A stretch of DNA of 46,312 bases from Saprospiraceae bacterium (GCA_020629935.1 JAHDCJ010000031.1:1-46312); one strand, 5' to 3'. Positions 1 to 8,747 are shown, numbered from the stretch's first letter. Translations and numbers: made by a program. The notes: generated by a model not told the origin, from the sequence alone.

Positions 1-601
1 CGTACACCACAAGAAACTACTAGTCACCGTTTTTATAAAGGTCAATAACATTTAAAGTGCTTCTTATAAAATGTGGGCAGCTGATCTTGCTATTCGCTTG
101 TATTCAATAGCCTGCCACTAGGTTTAGCATAGTCGTGGCTTGTCTTCGCTAACACTCAGCCTTCCCCACTCCTTGCTTCACCCTAGCGGCAGTCTACCTC
201 ATATCGCTACTATCAAGGCTGCGGATTTAAAGTTTTATCCGTTCTGTTCAATCGGAAAGCCTAAAAACTGACTTGGACGAAGGATAGGAAGAGAGGTATG
301 TAATACCTGTGCGCAGCACCAAAGCGATAGCGGAGCTCTGCATAGCCTGACCCTGTAAGGGGCGGCCCCAAATAATACCCAAAGACCATTATAGAAAAGG
401 TCAGAGCATTTGGATAAGGGGTTATAAATTTTTATCTTTGTGGTACTTTTTAAGGCGATGGCAAATACCCATTTTTATAAAAGTTTTGCCATTTCCATTA
501 AACAAAAAAGTAAAGAAGGCAGTTTTTCTAGTAGTGACGTTTTGATTTGAGACAACTGCATTTTTTCCAAATTTTAAATAATAACAAAAAATCCTTATAT
601 C
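1..601. other. Non-coding block with G+C-richer hairpin chain
   Basis: No convincing reading frame is present. From about 60 to 400 the base composition is visibly richer in G+C than the flanking DNA. Small perfect inverted repeats follow each other: AGGTAT/ATACCT at 294-308, GTGC/GCAC at 309-319, and GGGGC/GCCCC within 359-369. TATCGCT near 203 is the inverse of AGCGATA near 323. This looks like a genome-specific intergenic repeat or a structured RNA, but only this one copy can be seen. The last 190 bases hold the promoter and leader of the next gene. Confidence 0.5.
409..440 (+). promoter_or_regulatory. Promoter of the E2 gene
   Basis: TTTG at 409-412, a 20-nt spacer and TATCTTTG at 433-440 match the Bacteroidota TTTG/TAnnTTTG consensus at every defined base. 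Transcription should begin near 446, giving a leader of about 155 nt. That leader contains an inverted repeat, ATGGCAAA at 458-465 and TTTGCCAT at 485-492. Confidence 0.6.
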
Positions 602-1936
602 ATGGCTTTAGTCGACTTGGTTATGCCCAAAATGGGAGAAAGTATTATAGAAGCAACCATTTTGAAATGGGAGAAACAAGTAGGTGATACAGTAGAAATG
701 GATGAGGATATCTTGTTGATTGCTACTGATAAGGTAGACACCGAAGTTCCTTCACCTGTTGAAGGAACTATACAAGAAATATTATTTGAAGAAGGAGAAA
801 CCGTAGAGGTTGGTAAAGTAATCGCTCGAATTGCAACCGAAGGAGAAACTGTGGCTAGCTCGCCAACTGTGGTAGAAGCACCATCTACTAATGGACAAGC
901 ACCAAAAGAAGATGTGGTTGTAGTTCAAGAAAAAGCGCCCGTTGTTAATGTACCTGCACCTGTAAATCCTGCCCCAGCTACTGCTATCGCTGGTACTCGG
1001 TTTTATTCTCCTTTAGTAAAAAACATTGCTTTACAAGAAGGAATTGGAATAGAAGAATTGGAAAGTATTGGAGGAACAGGCGCAAAAGGTCGAGTGACGA
1101 AAAGCGACATGCTTGCTTATGTAAAACAGCGAGGCACCAAAGTTTCTCGATCTGTAGAAAGTACGCCTAAGCCATCTAATCAAAAATCAAAGGCCACCAC
1201 AAGTGCAGCTCCTATATCTTTAAATGGCGGTGAAGAAATTATTGAGATGGATCGGATGCGTAAATTGATTGCGGATCATATGGTGATGTCTAAGCATACT
1301 TCGCCTCATGTGACCTCTTTTGTAGAAGCTGATGTCACCAATTTATTTAATTGGCGAAACAAGAAGAAAGGCGAATTTATGGAGCGATATGGCGAACGAT
1401 TGACTTTTACGCCTATTTTTGTGGAAGCAGTTACTCAAGCCATTAAGGATTTTCCAATGGTTAATGTATCGGTCCGTGATGGTAGTATTGTATTGAAAAA
1501 ATACATTAATATAGGTATGGCTGCCGCATTACCTAGTGGCAATTTGATTGTTCCAGTAATTAAAAATGCAGATCGATTGAATTTGGCGGGTATTGCAGGT
1601 TGTGTAAATGACTTAGCCAAACGAGCACGAGAAAATAAATTAAAGCCTGATGAAATTCAAGGAGGTACTTTTACGTTAACTAATGTAGGAACTTTTGGAA
1701 ATCTATCAGGAACACCAATAATCAATCAACCTCAAGTAGCTATACTGTCTACTGGAGTAATAAAGAAAAAACCTGCTGTATTAGAGACGGAATACGGCGA
1801 TGTTATTGCAATCCGTCACCTGATGATGATGTCTATGTCTTATGATCACCGAGTAGTTGATGGATTTTTAGGTGGATCATTTTTAAGACGAGTGGCAGAT
1901 TACTTAGAGCAATTTGATCCAAACCGACCCGTATAA
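602..1936 (+). CDS. 2-oxo acid dehydrogenase E2 (dihydrolipoamide acyltransferase)
   Basis: This is the acyl-transferring core subunit of a pyruvate, 2-oxoglutarate or branched-chain 2-oxo acid dehydrogenase. It moves the acyl group from lipoyl-lysine to CoA in the cytoplasm. One lipoyl domain occupies residues 1-80, with the lipoylated lysine in the ATDKVDTEVPS context (K44). A proline/alanine-rich linker follows, then an E3-binding domain around 132-172, a second linker, and the catalytic domain ending in DHRVVDG (H416, D420). The length of 444 aa is normal for one lipoyl domain. ATG at 602 sits directly before the lipoyl domain. The gene is single, with its own promoter at 409-440. The E1 fusion at 22321-24393 is a possible partner. 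Substrate specificity cannot be read from the sequence; a branched-chain type is plausible because E1 fusions of that kind occur in this phylum. Confidence 0.93.
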   Translation: MALVDLVMPKMGESIIEATILKWEKQVGDTVEMDEDILLIATDKVDTEVPSPVEGTIQEILFEEGETVEVGKVIARIATEGETVASSPTVVEAPSTNGQAPKEDVVVVQEKAPVVNVPAPVNPAPATAIAGTRFYSPLVKNIALQEGIGIEELESIGGTGAKGRVTKSDMLAYVKQRGTKVSRSVESTPKPSNQKSKATTSAAPISLNGGEEIIEMDRMRKLIADHMVMSKHTSPHVTSFVEADVTNLFNWRNKKKGEFMERYGERLTFTPIFVEAVTQAIKDFPMVNVSVRDGSIVLKKYINIGMAAALPSGNLIVPVIKNADRLNLAGIAGCVNDLAKRARENKLKPDEIQGGTFTLTNVGTFGNLSGTPIINQPQVAILSTGVIKKKPAVLETEYGDVIAIRHLMMMSMSYDHRVVDGFLGGSFLRRVADYLEQFDPNRPV

Positions 1937-2092
1937 CCTGCTAAGAAATACCCAATTAACCTATAATAAAGATTTTGACCAAGGCATGATTTCCTAGACG
2001 AAATTGTGATATTGGTGTAAATATTGCTTATTTTTATGAATTGGTCTAGTTCTTGAGCTAGGACAATGTGTAAAATCCTAATGCTATATCTT

Positions 2093-2124
2093 TTTGAATC
2101 TACACCTTACTCGTTAGATTCAAA
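2093..2124. promoter_or_regulatory. Inverted repeat upstream of the OmpA-family gene
   Basis: TTTGAATCTA (2093-2102) and TAGATTCAAA (2115-2124) form perfect 10-bp arms around a 12-nt loop, ending 20 nt before the ATG at 2145. It could be an operator or a 5' mRNA hairpin. No full TTTG/TAnnTTTG promoter is visible beside it. Confidence 0.4.
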
Positions 2125-2144
2125 GGATTTAAATATTATAAAAC

Positions 2145-4337
2145 ATGTTAACGCTTCGAATCATTATACTTTGTGTTTTTTTGTGTTTTAGTTCTTTTTT
2201 ATCTGGCCAACAGAGCAATTCAGAACTAGCCGAATTGTATTTTCAAAACGAAAAATTTGAAAAAGCACTTCCCTTATTTCTTGAGCATCAAAAACTTGAG
2301 CCCAAGAATTTAGATTTAAAGTATAAAATTGGTATTTGTTATCTTAATGTTGGCAATCCTTCTAGAGCACAAGATTTCTTAGAATTTGTAGTCAATGATA
2401 AAAAATCCATTGACAAGGCTAACTTTTATTTGGCCAAAGCACACCATGTACAACATAATTTTGATGATGCCATACGATATTACAAAGGCTATCTTCCTTT
2501 TGTTAAGTTAAAGAGTTATGAGCGGGATATGATTAAGGAGGAAATTAAACGATGTGTGGTAGGACGAAAATTGATTTGGAAAAGCGAACCCGCCGTCGTT
2601 GAAAGTCTGGGCGATCGAGTAAATACTTCGAATGATGAATTTGCTCCAGTAGTTGATCCTTATAGTTCAAATACAGTATTCTTTTCCTCTGGTCGTCCAT
2701 CAAGTAAGGGCGGATTAATTAATTCTGCTGGCTATCGAGATACACTAGCAGGATCTCCAAGAAGTGATATATATGTGACTCGTTTGCTTAATGGTGAATG
2801 GAGTATCGGGAGTTCGATTGGCGATGAATTTAATACGACCAATCATGAGGTTTTACTTGATTTTAATGCCGCAGGATCGTGGATTTATTATTTTTCAGGT
2901 ACCACAGGAAACAAAGGAAGTCTATTTGCACGCCCTTATTTAGAGCCAGGTCAAGATCCAGCTACTGGTGTAAAAATGCCTTCCCCTTTAAATTCTGCGG
3001 ATTGGGATAGTGATGCTTATTTTTTCAATGATTCGGTGTTGGTTTTCTCTAGTGATCGCCCAGGCGGATATGGAGGTAAAGATTTATATATCGCTTATCG
3101 ACAGCAAGAAGAATGGAAGCGCCCTGTAAATTTAGGCCCAGCAATTAATTCCGCATATGATGAAATTTGTCCTTTTTTAGCTAAAGATGGCAGAACGCTA
3201 TTTTTTGCTTCTGACAATTTGAAGAGTCTGGGTGGGTTAGATATTTTTCAAAGCGTTTTTCAAGATTCAATATACCAATGGACTGAAGCGCAAAATATGG
3301 GAATGCCTATTAATTCTGCTGGTGATGATTTAAATTTCCGGATGACCTCTAATGCAATGACCGCTTATTATAGTTCTGATCGGCCTGGAGGACATGGCGG
3401 ACAAGATTTATATGTGGCATATTTTAATAGTCCTTTAGAAGCGCATTTAGTTACTTCAAACCCCAATGTATTTTTGAATGTAGAACAATTAAAACCTGAA
3501 CCAGTAGTTGATCCTAATGGGTTAGATGAGCCTATTGCACCAGTTATAGAAGAAGGGGTAAACATAGGGAAAAAAGAGGTTAAGCAATATCGATTGGGAC
3601 CTGTTTATTATGATCAAAATCAAGGACAACTTGATCCGAGTGCCATTTTAATGTTGGATAAATTAAAAGAAATTGGTTTAAATAACCCTGAGGTAGAGTT
3701 TTTATTTTTAAGCCATACCGACAATTCTGGATTTGCCGCAAATAATCTTTACTTCTCGCTTAAACGAGCCGAACGGATGGCGAACTATTTGGTTGAAGCA
3801 GGAATTAATCCAGCCCACTTACATCTGAAAGCATGTGGATCGAATTATCCAATTGCCACCAATACCAATGCAGATGGCACAGAGAATACTGTCGGACAAA
3901 CTATGAATCGTAGAATAGACCTTGGGTTTAGAAATATAGATGGTGCAGCAGTACAAATCGACTATGAATCTCCTCAAGTCAATGAAATGATGGTTAATCC
4001 GTTGAATCAAGTCTATCGTCAAAAATCTAGTGGGTTATCTTATAAGGTTCAAGTTGTTGCTGCAAGAAATCGTTTTGATGATCCTATAATGACTGAAATC
4101 CCAGATGGAATGATTGAAGCTTCTCCAGGAACAAATTACAAATTGTATACGGTCGGACTTACTAAAACATTCTTTGAAATTGCACAGGTGAAAAAGCAAG
4201 TCATTGATAAAGGCTTTACTGACGCCTTTATTGTTGCTTATTATAATGGTCGTAGAATTGATGATAATGAGGCCATACAATTGGCCCCTACATTTCCAGA
4301 TTTAAATAAGTATATCACTGCAAAATCAAGAGAATAG
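2145..4337 (+). CDS. PorE-like envelope protein (TPR, PD40 repeats, OmpA domain)
   Basis: Probably a periplasmic or outer-membrane-associated protein that holds the peptidoglycan. Residues 1-22 form a hydrophobic signal peptide ending near SGQQ. TPR-like helices cover about 23-130. Four PD40/WD40-like beta-propeller motifs follow, with cores such as VFFSSGRPSSKGG, FSSDRPGGYGGKDLY and YYSSDRPGGHGGQDLY. An OmpA C-terminal domain lies at about 485-595, with FLSHTDNSG and NRRIDLGF, the usual peptidoglycan-binding elements. About 110 extra C-terminal residues (YKVQVVAA onward) look SPOR-like. The TPR/propeller/OmpA order resembles PorE of the type IX secretion system, but I see no carboxypeptidase-regulatory-like domain, so orthology is uncertain. 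Paralogues with this architecture are common in the phylum. Confidence 0.8.
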   Translation: MLTLRIIILCVFLCFSSFLSGQQSNSELAELYFQNEKFEKALPLFLEHQKLEPKNLDLKYKIGICYLNVGNPSRAQDFLEFVVNDKKSIDKANFYLAKAHHVQHNFDDAIRYYKGYLPFVKLKSYERDMIKEEIKRCVVGRKLIWKSEPAVVESLGDRVNTSNDEFAPVVDPYSSNTVFFSSGRPSSKGGLINSAGYRDTLAGSPRSDIYVTRLLNGEWSIGSSIGDEFNTTNHEVLLDFNAAGSWIYYFSGTTGNKGSLFARPYLEPGQDPATGVKMPSPLNSADWDSDAYFFNDSVLVFSSDRPGGYGGKDLYIAYRQQEEWKRPVNLGPAINSAYDEICPFLAKDGRTLFFASDNLKSLGGLDIFQSVFQDSIYQWTEAQNMGMPINSAGDDLNFRMTSNAMTAYYSSDRPGGHGGQDLYVAYFNSPLEAHLVTSNPNVFLNVEQLKPEPVVDPNGLDEPIAPVIEEGVNIGKKEVKQYRLGPVYYDQNQGQLDPSAILMLDKLKEIGLNNPEVEFLFLSHTDNSGFAANNLYFSLKRAERMANYLVEAGINPAHLHLKACGSNYPIATNTNADGTENTVGQTMNRRIDLGFRNIDGAAVQIDYESPQVNEMMVNPLNQVYRQKSSGLSYKVQVVAARNRFDDPIMTEIPDGMIEASPGTNYKLYTVGLTKTFFEIAQVKKQVIDKGFTDAFIVAYYNGRRIDDNEAIQLAPTFPDLNKYITAKSRE

Positions 4338-4342
4338 GCGGA

Positions 4343-4870
4343 CTATTCTTCAATACTTTTATTGATTCGTAATAAATTCGGTTCTACCATATACCATTGG
4401 TCCCTTTCTTTAGAATATCCAAAGGAAGTATGGGGCAATATCGGATTTAATAGCTTAGATAAGTCAAAAGCCTTCGTCCCATCAATACGAATACTATATT
4501 CTGTACGATCATCCAATTTAAAATACATCGTACTCATATCAAATATCTTTACTCCGTAAGGTTGTGAGGTGGTGACCACAGAATAGACCCAAACTATAGT
4601 TTCTGGGTTATTTCGAATACATTGTATTACTGGGTGATTATTGAGATCTTTTACTAGTATTGTATCTAAAAGGAATTTAAATCCAGAGATCAATAATATA
4701 CAAGCCAATATCCAAAGGAGCGTACAAGCGAGTTTATTAGAATTAATCGCCCCTATAATAGCCATTGCAGAAGTAAGGATAAAGAGGAAGGCTAAGCGAC
4801 GATTACTTTTTTTTTCATCTGCTATCGCTTCCAAAAGAGGCCCTAAATCGTTCAAACTGCCTGTATTCAA
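4343..4870 (-). CDS. Unknown membrane protein with two N-terminal helices
   Basis: No family is recognised. The 175-aa protein has a short polar N-terminus, then two adjacent hydrophobic segments at about 27-43 and 48-66 forming a helical hairpin. A soluble domain of about 100 residues follows and should face the cytoplasm if both termini do. The start is a TTG at 4868-4870, because no ATG or GTG precedes the first membrane segment in this frame. The gene converges on the PorE-like gene with a 5-nt gap and diverges from parE. The palindrome at 4889-4912 lies about 20 nt upstream of its start, so it could share control with parE. A coding call is supported by length and the membrane pattern only. 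Confidence 0.6.
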   Translation of the reverse strand: MNTGSLNDLGPLLEAIADEKKSNRRLAFLFILTSAMAIIGAINSNKLACTLLWILACILLISGFKFLLDTILVKDLNNHPVIQCIRNNPETIVWVYSVVTTSQPYGVKIFDMSTMYFKLDDRTEYSIRIDGTKAFDLSKLLNPILPHTSFGYSKERDQWYMVEPNLLRINKSIEE

Positions 4871-4888
4871 ATTGTTTCTATTTTGAAA

Positions 4889-4912
4889 ACAAATTGTTTA
4901 CAAACAATTTGT
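4889..4912. promoter_or_regulatory. Operator-like palindrome overlapping the parE -33 box
   Basis: ACAAATTGTTT at 4889-4899 and AAACAATTTGT at 4902-4912 are perfect 11-bp arms separated by AC. A further half-site, CAAATTGTTT, lies at 4868-4877, 22 bp away in direct orientation. The right arm contains the TTTG -33 box of the parE promoter, so a bound dimer would block RNA polymerase. No candidate regulator gene lies next to it. Confidence 0.5.
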
Positions 4913-4939
4913 CTTTTTAGCATTGATTTTGTAATTTTG
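4908..4939 (+). promoter_or_regulatory. parE promoter
   Basis: TTTG at 4908-4911, exactly 20 nt, then TAATTTTG at 4932-4939. All eight defined consensus bases are present. The predicted start of transcription is near 4945, at the base of the hairpin at 4946-4996. Confidence 0.65.
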
Positions 4940-4945
4940 AACTCC

Positions 4946-4996
4946 AAAGGTGAAAAAAAATAAATTGATTTCCAATTTATCATAGCCCTCACCTTT
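4946..4996 (+). promoter_or_regulatory. Nested hairpin at the predicted 5' end of parE mRNA
   Basis: Outer arms are AAAGGTGA (4946-4953) and TCACCTTT (4989-4996). Inner arms are ATAAATTG (4960-4967) and CAATTTAT (4973-4980) with a 5-nt loop. Both pairs are perfect. The structure starts within a few bases of the predicted +1 and ends 25 nt before the ATG. It could protect the 5' end or control translation. Confidence 0.45.
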
Positions 4997-5021
4997 TGAC
5001 AAAATATAAGAAAATAAATTT

Positions 5022-6872
5022 ATGGCAAAAGTAACCTATACGGAAGATAACATTAGATCGCTCGACTGGAAAGAGCATATTCGTTTACGTCCTGGGATGT
5101 ACATTGGTAAATTAGGCGATGGTACTGCCCATGATGATGGGATTTATATCTTAATTAAAGAAGTCTTAGATAACTCCATTGACGAATTTGTAATGGGACA
5201 TGGTAAAGTCATTGAGATTGGAGTGAATGAACAAGCCATTACCATTCGAGATTATGGTCGAGGGATACCTTTAGGAAAAGTAATTGATTGTGTTTCTAAA
5301 ATCAATACTGGAGGTAAATATGACTCTAAAGCCTTTAAAAAATCAGTTGGATTAAATGGTGTTGGAACTAAAGCGGTTAATGCACTGTCTGACAACTTTA
5401 TGGTGCAGTCTATTCGAGAAGGTAAGATGAAACAAGCCACTTTCGAACGAGGAGAGCTGAAGAAAAATGATCGAATTACAAAGACTTCTTTGGAAAATGG
5501 TACGATCATTACTTTCCAGCCCGATGCTTCTATTTTCAAGAATTTTCATTTTCAGCCTCAATTCATTGAAAATCAAATCTGGAACTATGTTTACCTTAAC
5601 GCAGGATTGAAGATTCAATTTAACGGGAAGAGTTATTTTTCTAGAAACGGATTAAAAGACTTATTGGAAAAGAAAGGGGATGTAGAGCAATTTCGATATC
5701 CTGTTTGCCATTTTAAAGGCGAAGACATTGAGGTTGCTATTACCCATGGTTCTCAATATGGGGAACAATATTTTAGTTTTGTCAATGGTCAACATACAAC
5801 TCAAGGTGGAACGCACCAGCAAGCTTTTCGTGAAGCTATCGTAAAAGCAGTTCGTGATTTTTATAATAAAAGTTATGATGCTTCTGATATTCGAGCCTCG
5901 ATTATTGGTGCGATTAGTGTTCGTGTAGAAGAACCCGTTTTTGAATCACAAACTAAAACGAGACTAGGATCTAAAAACATGGGCCCTGATGGACCTAGTG
6001 TTCGCGGGTTTATTACCGATTTTGTTTCTATTGAATTTAATAACTATTTACATAAAAATCCTGAAACTGCCAGCGCCTTATTAAAGCGAATTCAACAAGC
6101 AGAAAAAGAACGTAAGGAAATTGCAGGAATTAAGAAATTAGCTAAACAAAGGGAGAAGAAAGCCAATCTACACAATAAAAAACTAAGAGATTGTCGTATT
6201 CACTTCCACAAAAAGCGAAATAAACGCCATGAAGAATCTACTGTATTTATTACAGAGGGAGATTCAGCGAGTGGTTCGATTACTAAAGCACGTGATGTAC
6301 AAACACAAGCAGTATTTAGTCTTCGAGGTAAACCACTTAATTGTTTCGGGCTGTCAAAGAAGATTGTTTATGAAAATGAGGAACTTAATCTATTGCAACA
6401 TGCACTCAATATAGAAGGAGGACTAGAAGATCTTCGATTTAATCGAGTAGTAATCTCTACAGATGCCGATGTGGATGGAATGCATATTCGATTATTATTA
6501 TTAACTTTTTTCCTTCAATTTTTTCCTGATTTAGTTCGAGCAGGCCATTTATATATTTTAGAAACGCCACTTTTTAGAGTACGTAATAAAAAGAAGACCT
6601 TTTATTGCTATTCCATATCTGAACGGGAAGAAGCCGTCAAGACTTTAGGTGGAAAACCAGAAATTACACGATTTAAGGGCCTTGGGGAAATTTCTCCTAA
6701 TGAATTTGGAGGATTTATTGGTGAAGATATTCGCCTTAAACCTGTTCAATTATTTGATGGTGCGAATTTAGCTGAGATTTTATCCTATTATATGGGAAAG
6801 AATACGCCAATTAGACAAAAATTTATCATAGAAAATTTGAAAGTGGAGAAAGATGAGGTGGAGATCGCATAA
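5022..6872 (+). CDS. parE: DNA topoisomerase IV subunit B (ParE)
   Basis: ATPase subunit of topoisomerase IV, which decatenates daughter chromosomes and relaxes supercoils together with ParC. The GHKL ATPase domain has [11 protein letters not shown] (catalytic-site Asn51), RDYGRGIP (Asp77) and the [14 protein letters not shown] lid loop. The transducer domain follows. The TOPRIM domain starts with [11 protein letters not shown] and has the DADVDG metal-binding motif. A C-terminal ParE/GyrB tail ends in RFKGLGE and downstream residues. At 616 aa it is compact, with no GyrB-type insertion. parC is not adjacent: the gene has its own promoter at 4908-4939 and a strong terminator at 6904-6941, so it is probably monocistronic. 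GyrB is the alternative; the short form and sequence style favour ParE. Confidence 0.88.
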   Translation: MAKVTYTEDNIRSLDWKEHIRLRPGMYIGKLGDGTAHDDGIYILIKEVLDNSIDEFVMGHGKVIEIGVNEQAITIRDYGRGIPLGKVIDCVSKINTGGKYDSKAFKKSVGLNGVGTKAVNALSDNFMVQSIREGKMKQATFERGELKKNDRITKTSLENGTIITFQPDASIFKNFHFQPQFIENQIWNYVYLNAGLKIQFNGKSYFSRNGLKDLLEKKGDVEQFRYPVCHFKGEDIEVAITHGSQYGEQYFSFVNGQHTTQGGTHQQAFREAIVKAVRDFYNKSYDASDIRASIIGAISVRVEEPVFESQTKTRLGSKNMGPDGPSVRGFITDFVSIEFNNYLHKNPETASALLKRIQQAEKERKEIAGIKKLAKQREKKANLHNKKLRDCRIHFHKKRNKRHEESTVFITEGDSASGSITKARDVQTQAVFSLRGKPLNCFGLSKKIVYENEELNLLQHALNIEGGLEDLRFNRVVISTDADVDGMHIRLLLLTFFLQFFPDLVRAGHLYILETPLFRVRNKKKTFYCYSISEREEAVKTLGGKPEITRFKGLGEISPNEFGGFIGEDIRLKPVQLFDGANLAEILSYYMGKNTPIRQKFIIENLKVEKDEVEIA

Positions 6873-6903
6873 TTTTTCCATATAAATACATAAAGTTATT
6901 TTT

Positions 6904-6941
6904 AAAAAAGTGCCTTAGATTTTGATCTAAGGCACTTTTTT
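6904..6941 (+). terminator. Rho-independent terminator after parE
   Basis: A perfect 17-bp stem (6904-6920 with 6925-6941) around TTTG, with A-runs and T-runs at its ends, 31 nt after the parE stop codon. The symmetrical A/T runs mean it could work in both directions. Confidence 0.85.
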
Positions 6942-7411
6942 TTGGATAAAATTCCAAATAACAAGAAAAGTTGAAGGTGAATTCATCTGAATTTAGCCAT
7001 CATAATTAATGGAAAATTGATTTTTCATCATTTTCAATATTCAACTTAAAGAAAATTGTTAATTCTTTCTACTACGTTTTACTCATCCCAAAATAAATTT
7101 CTCAAGAATATTTAAAATATAAGCCCATAATCGATTTAGTTTCTATTAGAATTTACGCTAGAATGAAGCCCTTTTATCCTTATTCCCACCCTATCAGGAC
7201 TAAAATCAATGTCAAATCAAAACGTCAAATCATATCCAAACGACCACAAAAACAGACTTTTAAAGCAAAACCTATAAAAAAATTTCTTTTTTTTTAAAAA
7301 AAGCCGAAACAAAACACACGCACAAATAACTGAAAATCAATTAATTACCTACACACATATATAAGGTCTTCAAAAAAGGCAAAATTTTAATGCTTTTTTT
7401 GCGGCAAAAGC
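6942..7411. other. Intergenic stretch with no supported gene
   Basis: Very A+T-rich DNA between the parE terminator and the next promoter. The only open frame of note is a 44-codon, lysine/arginine-rich one at 7163-7297 on the plus strand, with no promoter or family match that I can see. No tRNA or other known RNA fold is recognised. Confidence 0.4.
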
Positions 7412-7442
7412 TTGGAAAATTGTCACACTTAGCGTATATTTG
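7412..7442 (+). promoter_or_regulatory. Promoter far upstream of the secreted TPR gene
   Basis: TTG at 7412-7414, a 20-nt spacer and TATATTTG at 7435-7442. The -7 box is perfect and the -33 box is CTTG. The predicted start near 7448 gives about 468 nt before the next large gene at 7916, unusually long for a simple leader. Confidence 0.5.
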
Positions 7443-7559
7443 AATATCGAAAGTAATTAATACACAGGTATTTAGACGGGCATAAAGCCTACGTTCATTG
7501 AATAATGGATGTCACAGAACTCCCATGTCTTCAACGAAAGTTAAGATTAAAAGAATGAA

Positions 7560-7640
7560 GTGATAAATCAGAGTAACCTAGTCAAAGAATTGACCTTAGA
7601 ACAACTGGAGACAGTTCTCTTAGAAAAATACAAAAGCTAG
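7560..7640 (+). CDS. Possible 26-residue leader peptide
   Basis: A GTG-initiated frame of 26 codons, containing LVKELTLEQLETVLLEKYKS, would form an amphipathic leucine-rich helix. It begins about 112 nt after the predicted transcription start at 7448. There is no clear ribosome binding site, and a chance frame of this length is easily possible. It is recorded because the composition is more protein-like than the surrounding DNA. Confidence 0.2.
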   Translation: MINQSNLVKELTLEQLETVLLEKYKS

Positions 7641-7820
7641 TACAGGACAAAGAATCCCTCTTCCGAGTTCGCACTTTGATACCGATATTTACAGATACTT
7701 AAACATAACATTAGCGTCAAAAGTGACCTATGCAAATTAGAAATACCTATCTAACTGCAATCTTGTTACATTAAAACTTTCTATACACAATTCCAATTAT
7801 TAAAACAATAGGAATTACCC

Positions 7821-7837
7821 GCAAGTAAAATACTTGC
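7821..7837 (+). promoter_or_regulatory. Hairpin in the TPR gene leader
   Basis: GCAAGTA and TACTTGC form a perfect 7-bp stem around AAA, ending 78 nt before the start codon at 7916. It is not followed by a T-run, so it is not a simple terminator. Confidence 0.35.
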
Positions 7838-7915
7838 ACCAGACTTAGATACGAGTCAAATGTACAAATTTTTATTCCAAATTCCAATTATTTAAACTAT
7901 TAAAATCTTAGAATC

Positions 7916-8710
7916 ATGAGAAATTTATTAATGACCATCGCACTAGTAATCACATTCGCATTCGCTCAAACTTTATCTGCTCAAGTTATTTTTGAAGATC
8001 ACTTAGGCAACAAACTAACCACCGAAAATATTGAAGGCTTTAAATATAATCTCCAAGAGACTGAAGCCAAAAAGAAAACTATCCCAAGAAATGCCCTTTT
8101 AATGTATCGAAATGCATCATTACAAGGACAACAAGGAAACTACTTAAAAGCAATTGATTTATTGAATCAATGTCATGAAATGGCACCACAATGGGCTTAC
8201 CCAGTACACGATATGGCTTATGCTTACCTTTTACAAGGTGATCTTGAAAACGCCCTTACCTACTACGAATTAGCTGATGAATTAGCTCCAGAAGGTATGT
8301 CTTCGACTAAAACTGCCCTTTATGCCTTAAAGAAAGAAAAGCAAGGTGAATTACCTGAAGGATTATACCTTTCTTACTTAAAAATCGAGCAAACTAGCGC
8401 TAAAAGCGACAAAGTAAAATTAGCTCAGGATATCGTTGAAAAGTACCCTTATTACGCTCCAGCATGGTATGTACTTGCTTCTCTTGAAGACAACAAATCT
8501 GAACAATTGAAAGCTATCGAAAAAGGTTTAAGAAGCCAACCTGATGCTGAAACAAAAGGAAAACTTTTAATCAAAAAAGCATCTTTACTTAACGAAGAAG
8601 GAAGAAAAACAGAGTCTATTCAAATCTTAGGCGGAATGATCTTCGACGAAAGAACAACTCCTGAAAATGCACAACGAGCTAAGTTTGTTATCGCATCAGT
8701 AGCAGGATAA
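7916..8710 (+). CDS. Secreted tetratricopeptide repeat protein
   Basis: A 264-aa exported protein of unknown role. Residues 1-22 form a signal peptide with likely cleavage after LSAQ. TPR-type helix pairs follow, for example around YLKAIDLLNQCHEMAPQW and YLLQGDLENALTYYELADEL, then a second helical region to the C-terminus. No catalytic motif is seen. Such proteins usually act as protein-protein scaffolds in the periplasm or envelope. Codon choice is unusually uniform (GCT, GAA, AAA, CCA favoured), which suggests high expression. The gene stands alone, with a long upstream leader and a strong terminator at 8881-8916. Confidence 0.75.
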   Translation: MRNLLMTIALVITFAFAQTLSAQVIFEDHLGNKLTTENIEGFKYNLQETEAKKKTIPRNALLMYRNASLQGQQGNYLKAIDLLNQCHEMAPQWAYPVHDMAYAYLLQGDLENALTYYELADELAPEGMSSTKTALYALKKEKQGELPEGLYLSYLKIEQTSAKSDKVKLAQDIVEKYPYYAPAWYVLASLEDNKSEQLKAIEKGLRSQPDAETKGKLLIKKASLLNEEGRKTESIQILGGMIFDERTTPENAQRAKFVIASVAG

Positions 8711-8729
8711 TAAAAAAAGAAATAACCAC

Positions 8730-8747
8730 ACTGAATAACGATTCAGT
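8730..8747 (+). repeat. Small hairpin after the TPR gene
   Basis: ACTGAAT and ATTCAGT form a perfect 7-bp stem around AACG, 19 nt past the stop codon. CACACT before it and AGTGTG after it could form an outer stem. It may protect the mRNA 3' end. Confidence 0.3.

Larger units (their letters stand above)
7443..7915 (+). other. Long transcribed leader or separate small RNA region
   Basis: No large gene is present. The region contains a possible 26-codon open frame at 7560-7640, a tight hairpin GCAAGTA/TACTTGC at 7821-7837, and two copies of AATTCCAATTATT-like sequence at about 7789 and 7880. It is either a regulatory 5' leader of the downstream gene or holds an independent small RNA. I do not recognise a known riboswitch. 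Confidence 0.35.

Noticed and set aside
2068-2193. 41-codon frame overlapping the start of the PorE-like gene
   Set aside because: It overlaps the real start codon and signal peptide in another frame and has no protein-like pattern.
7163-7297. 44-codon, lysine/arginine-rich frame after parE
   Set aside because: Composition is what A-rich DNA gives by chance; no promoter, ribosome site or family match is visible.
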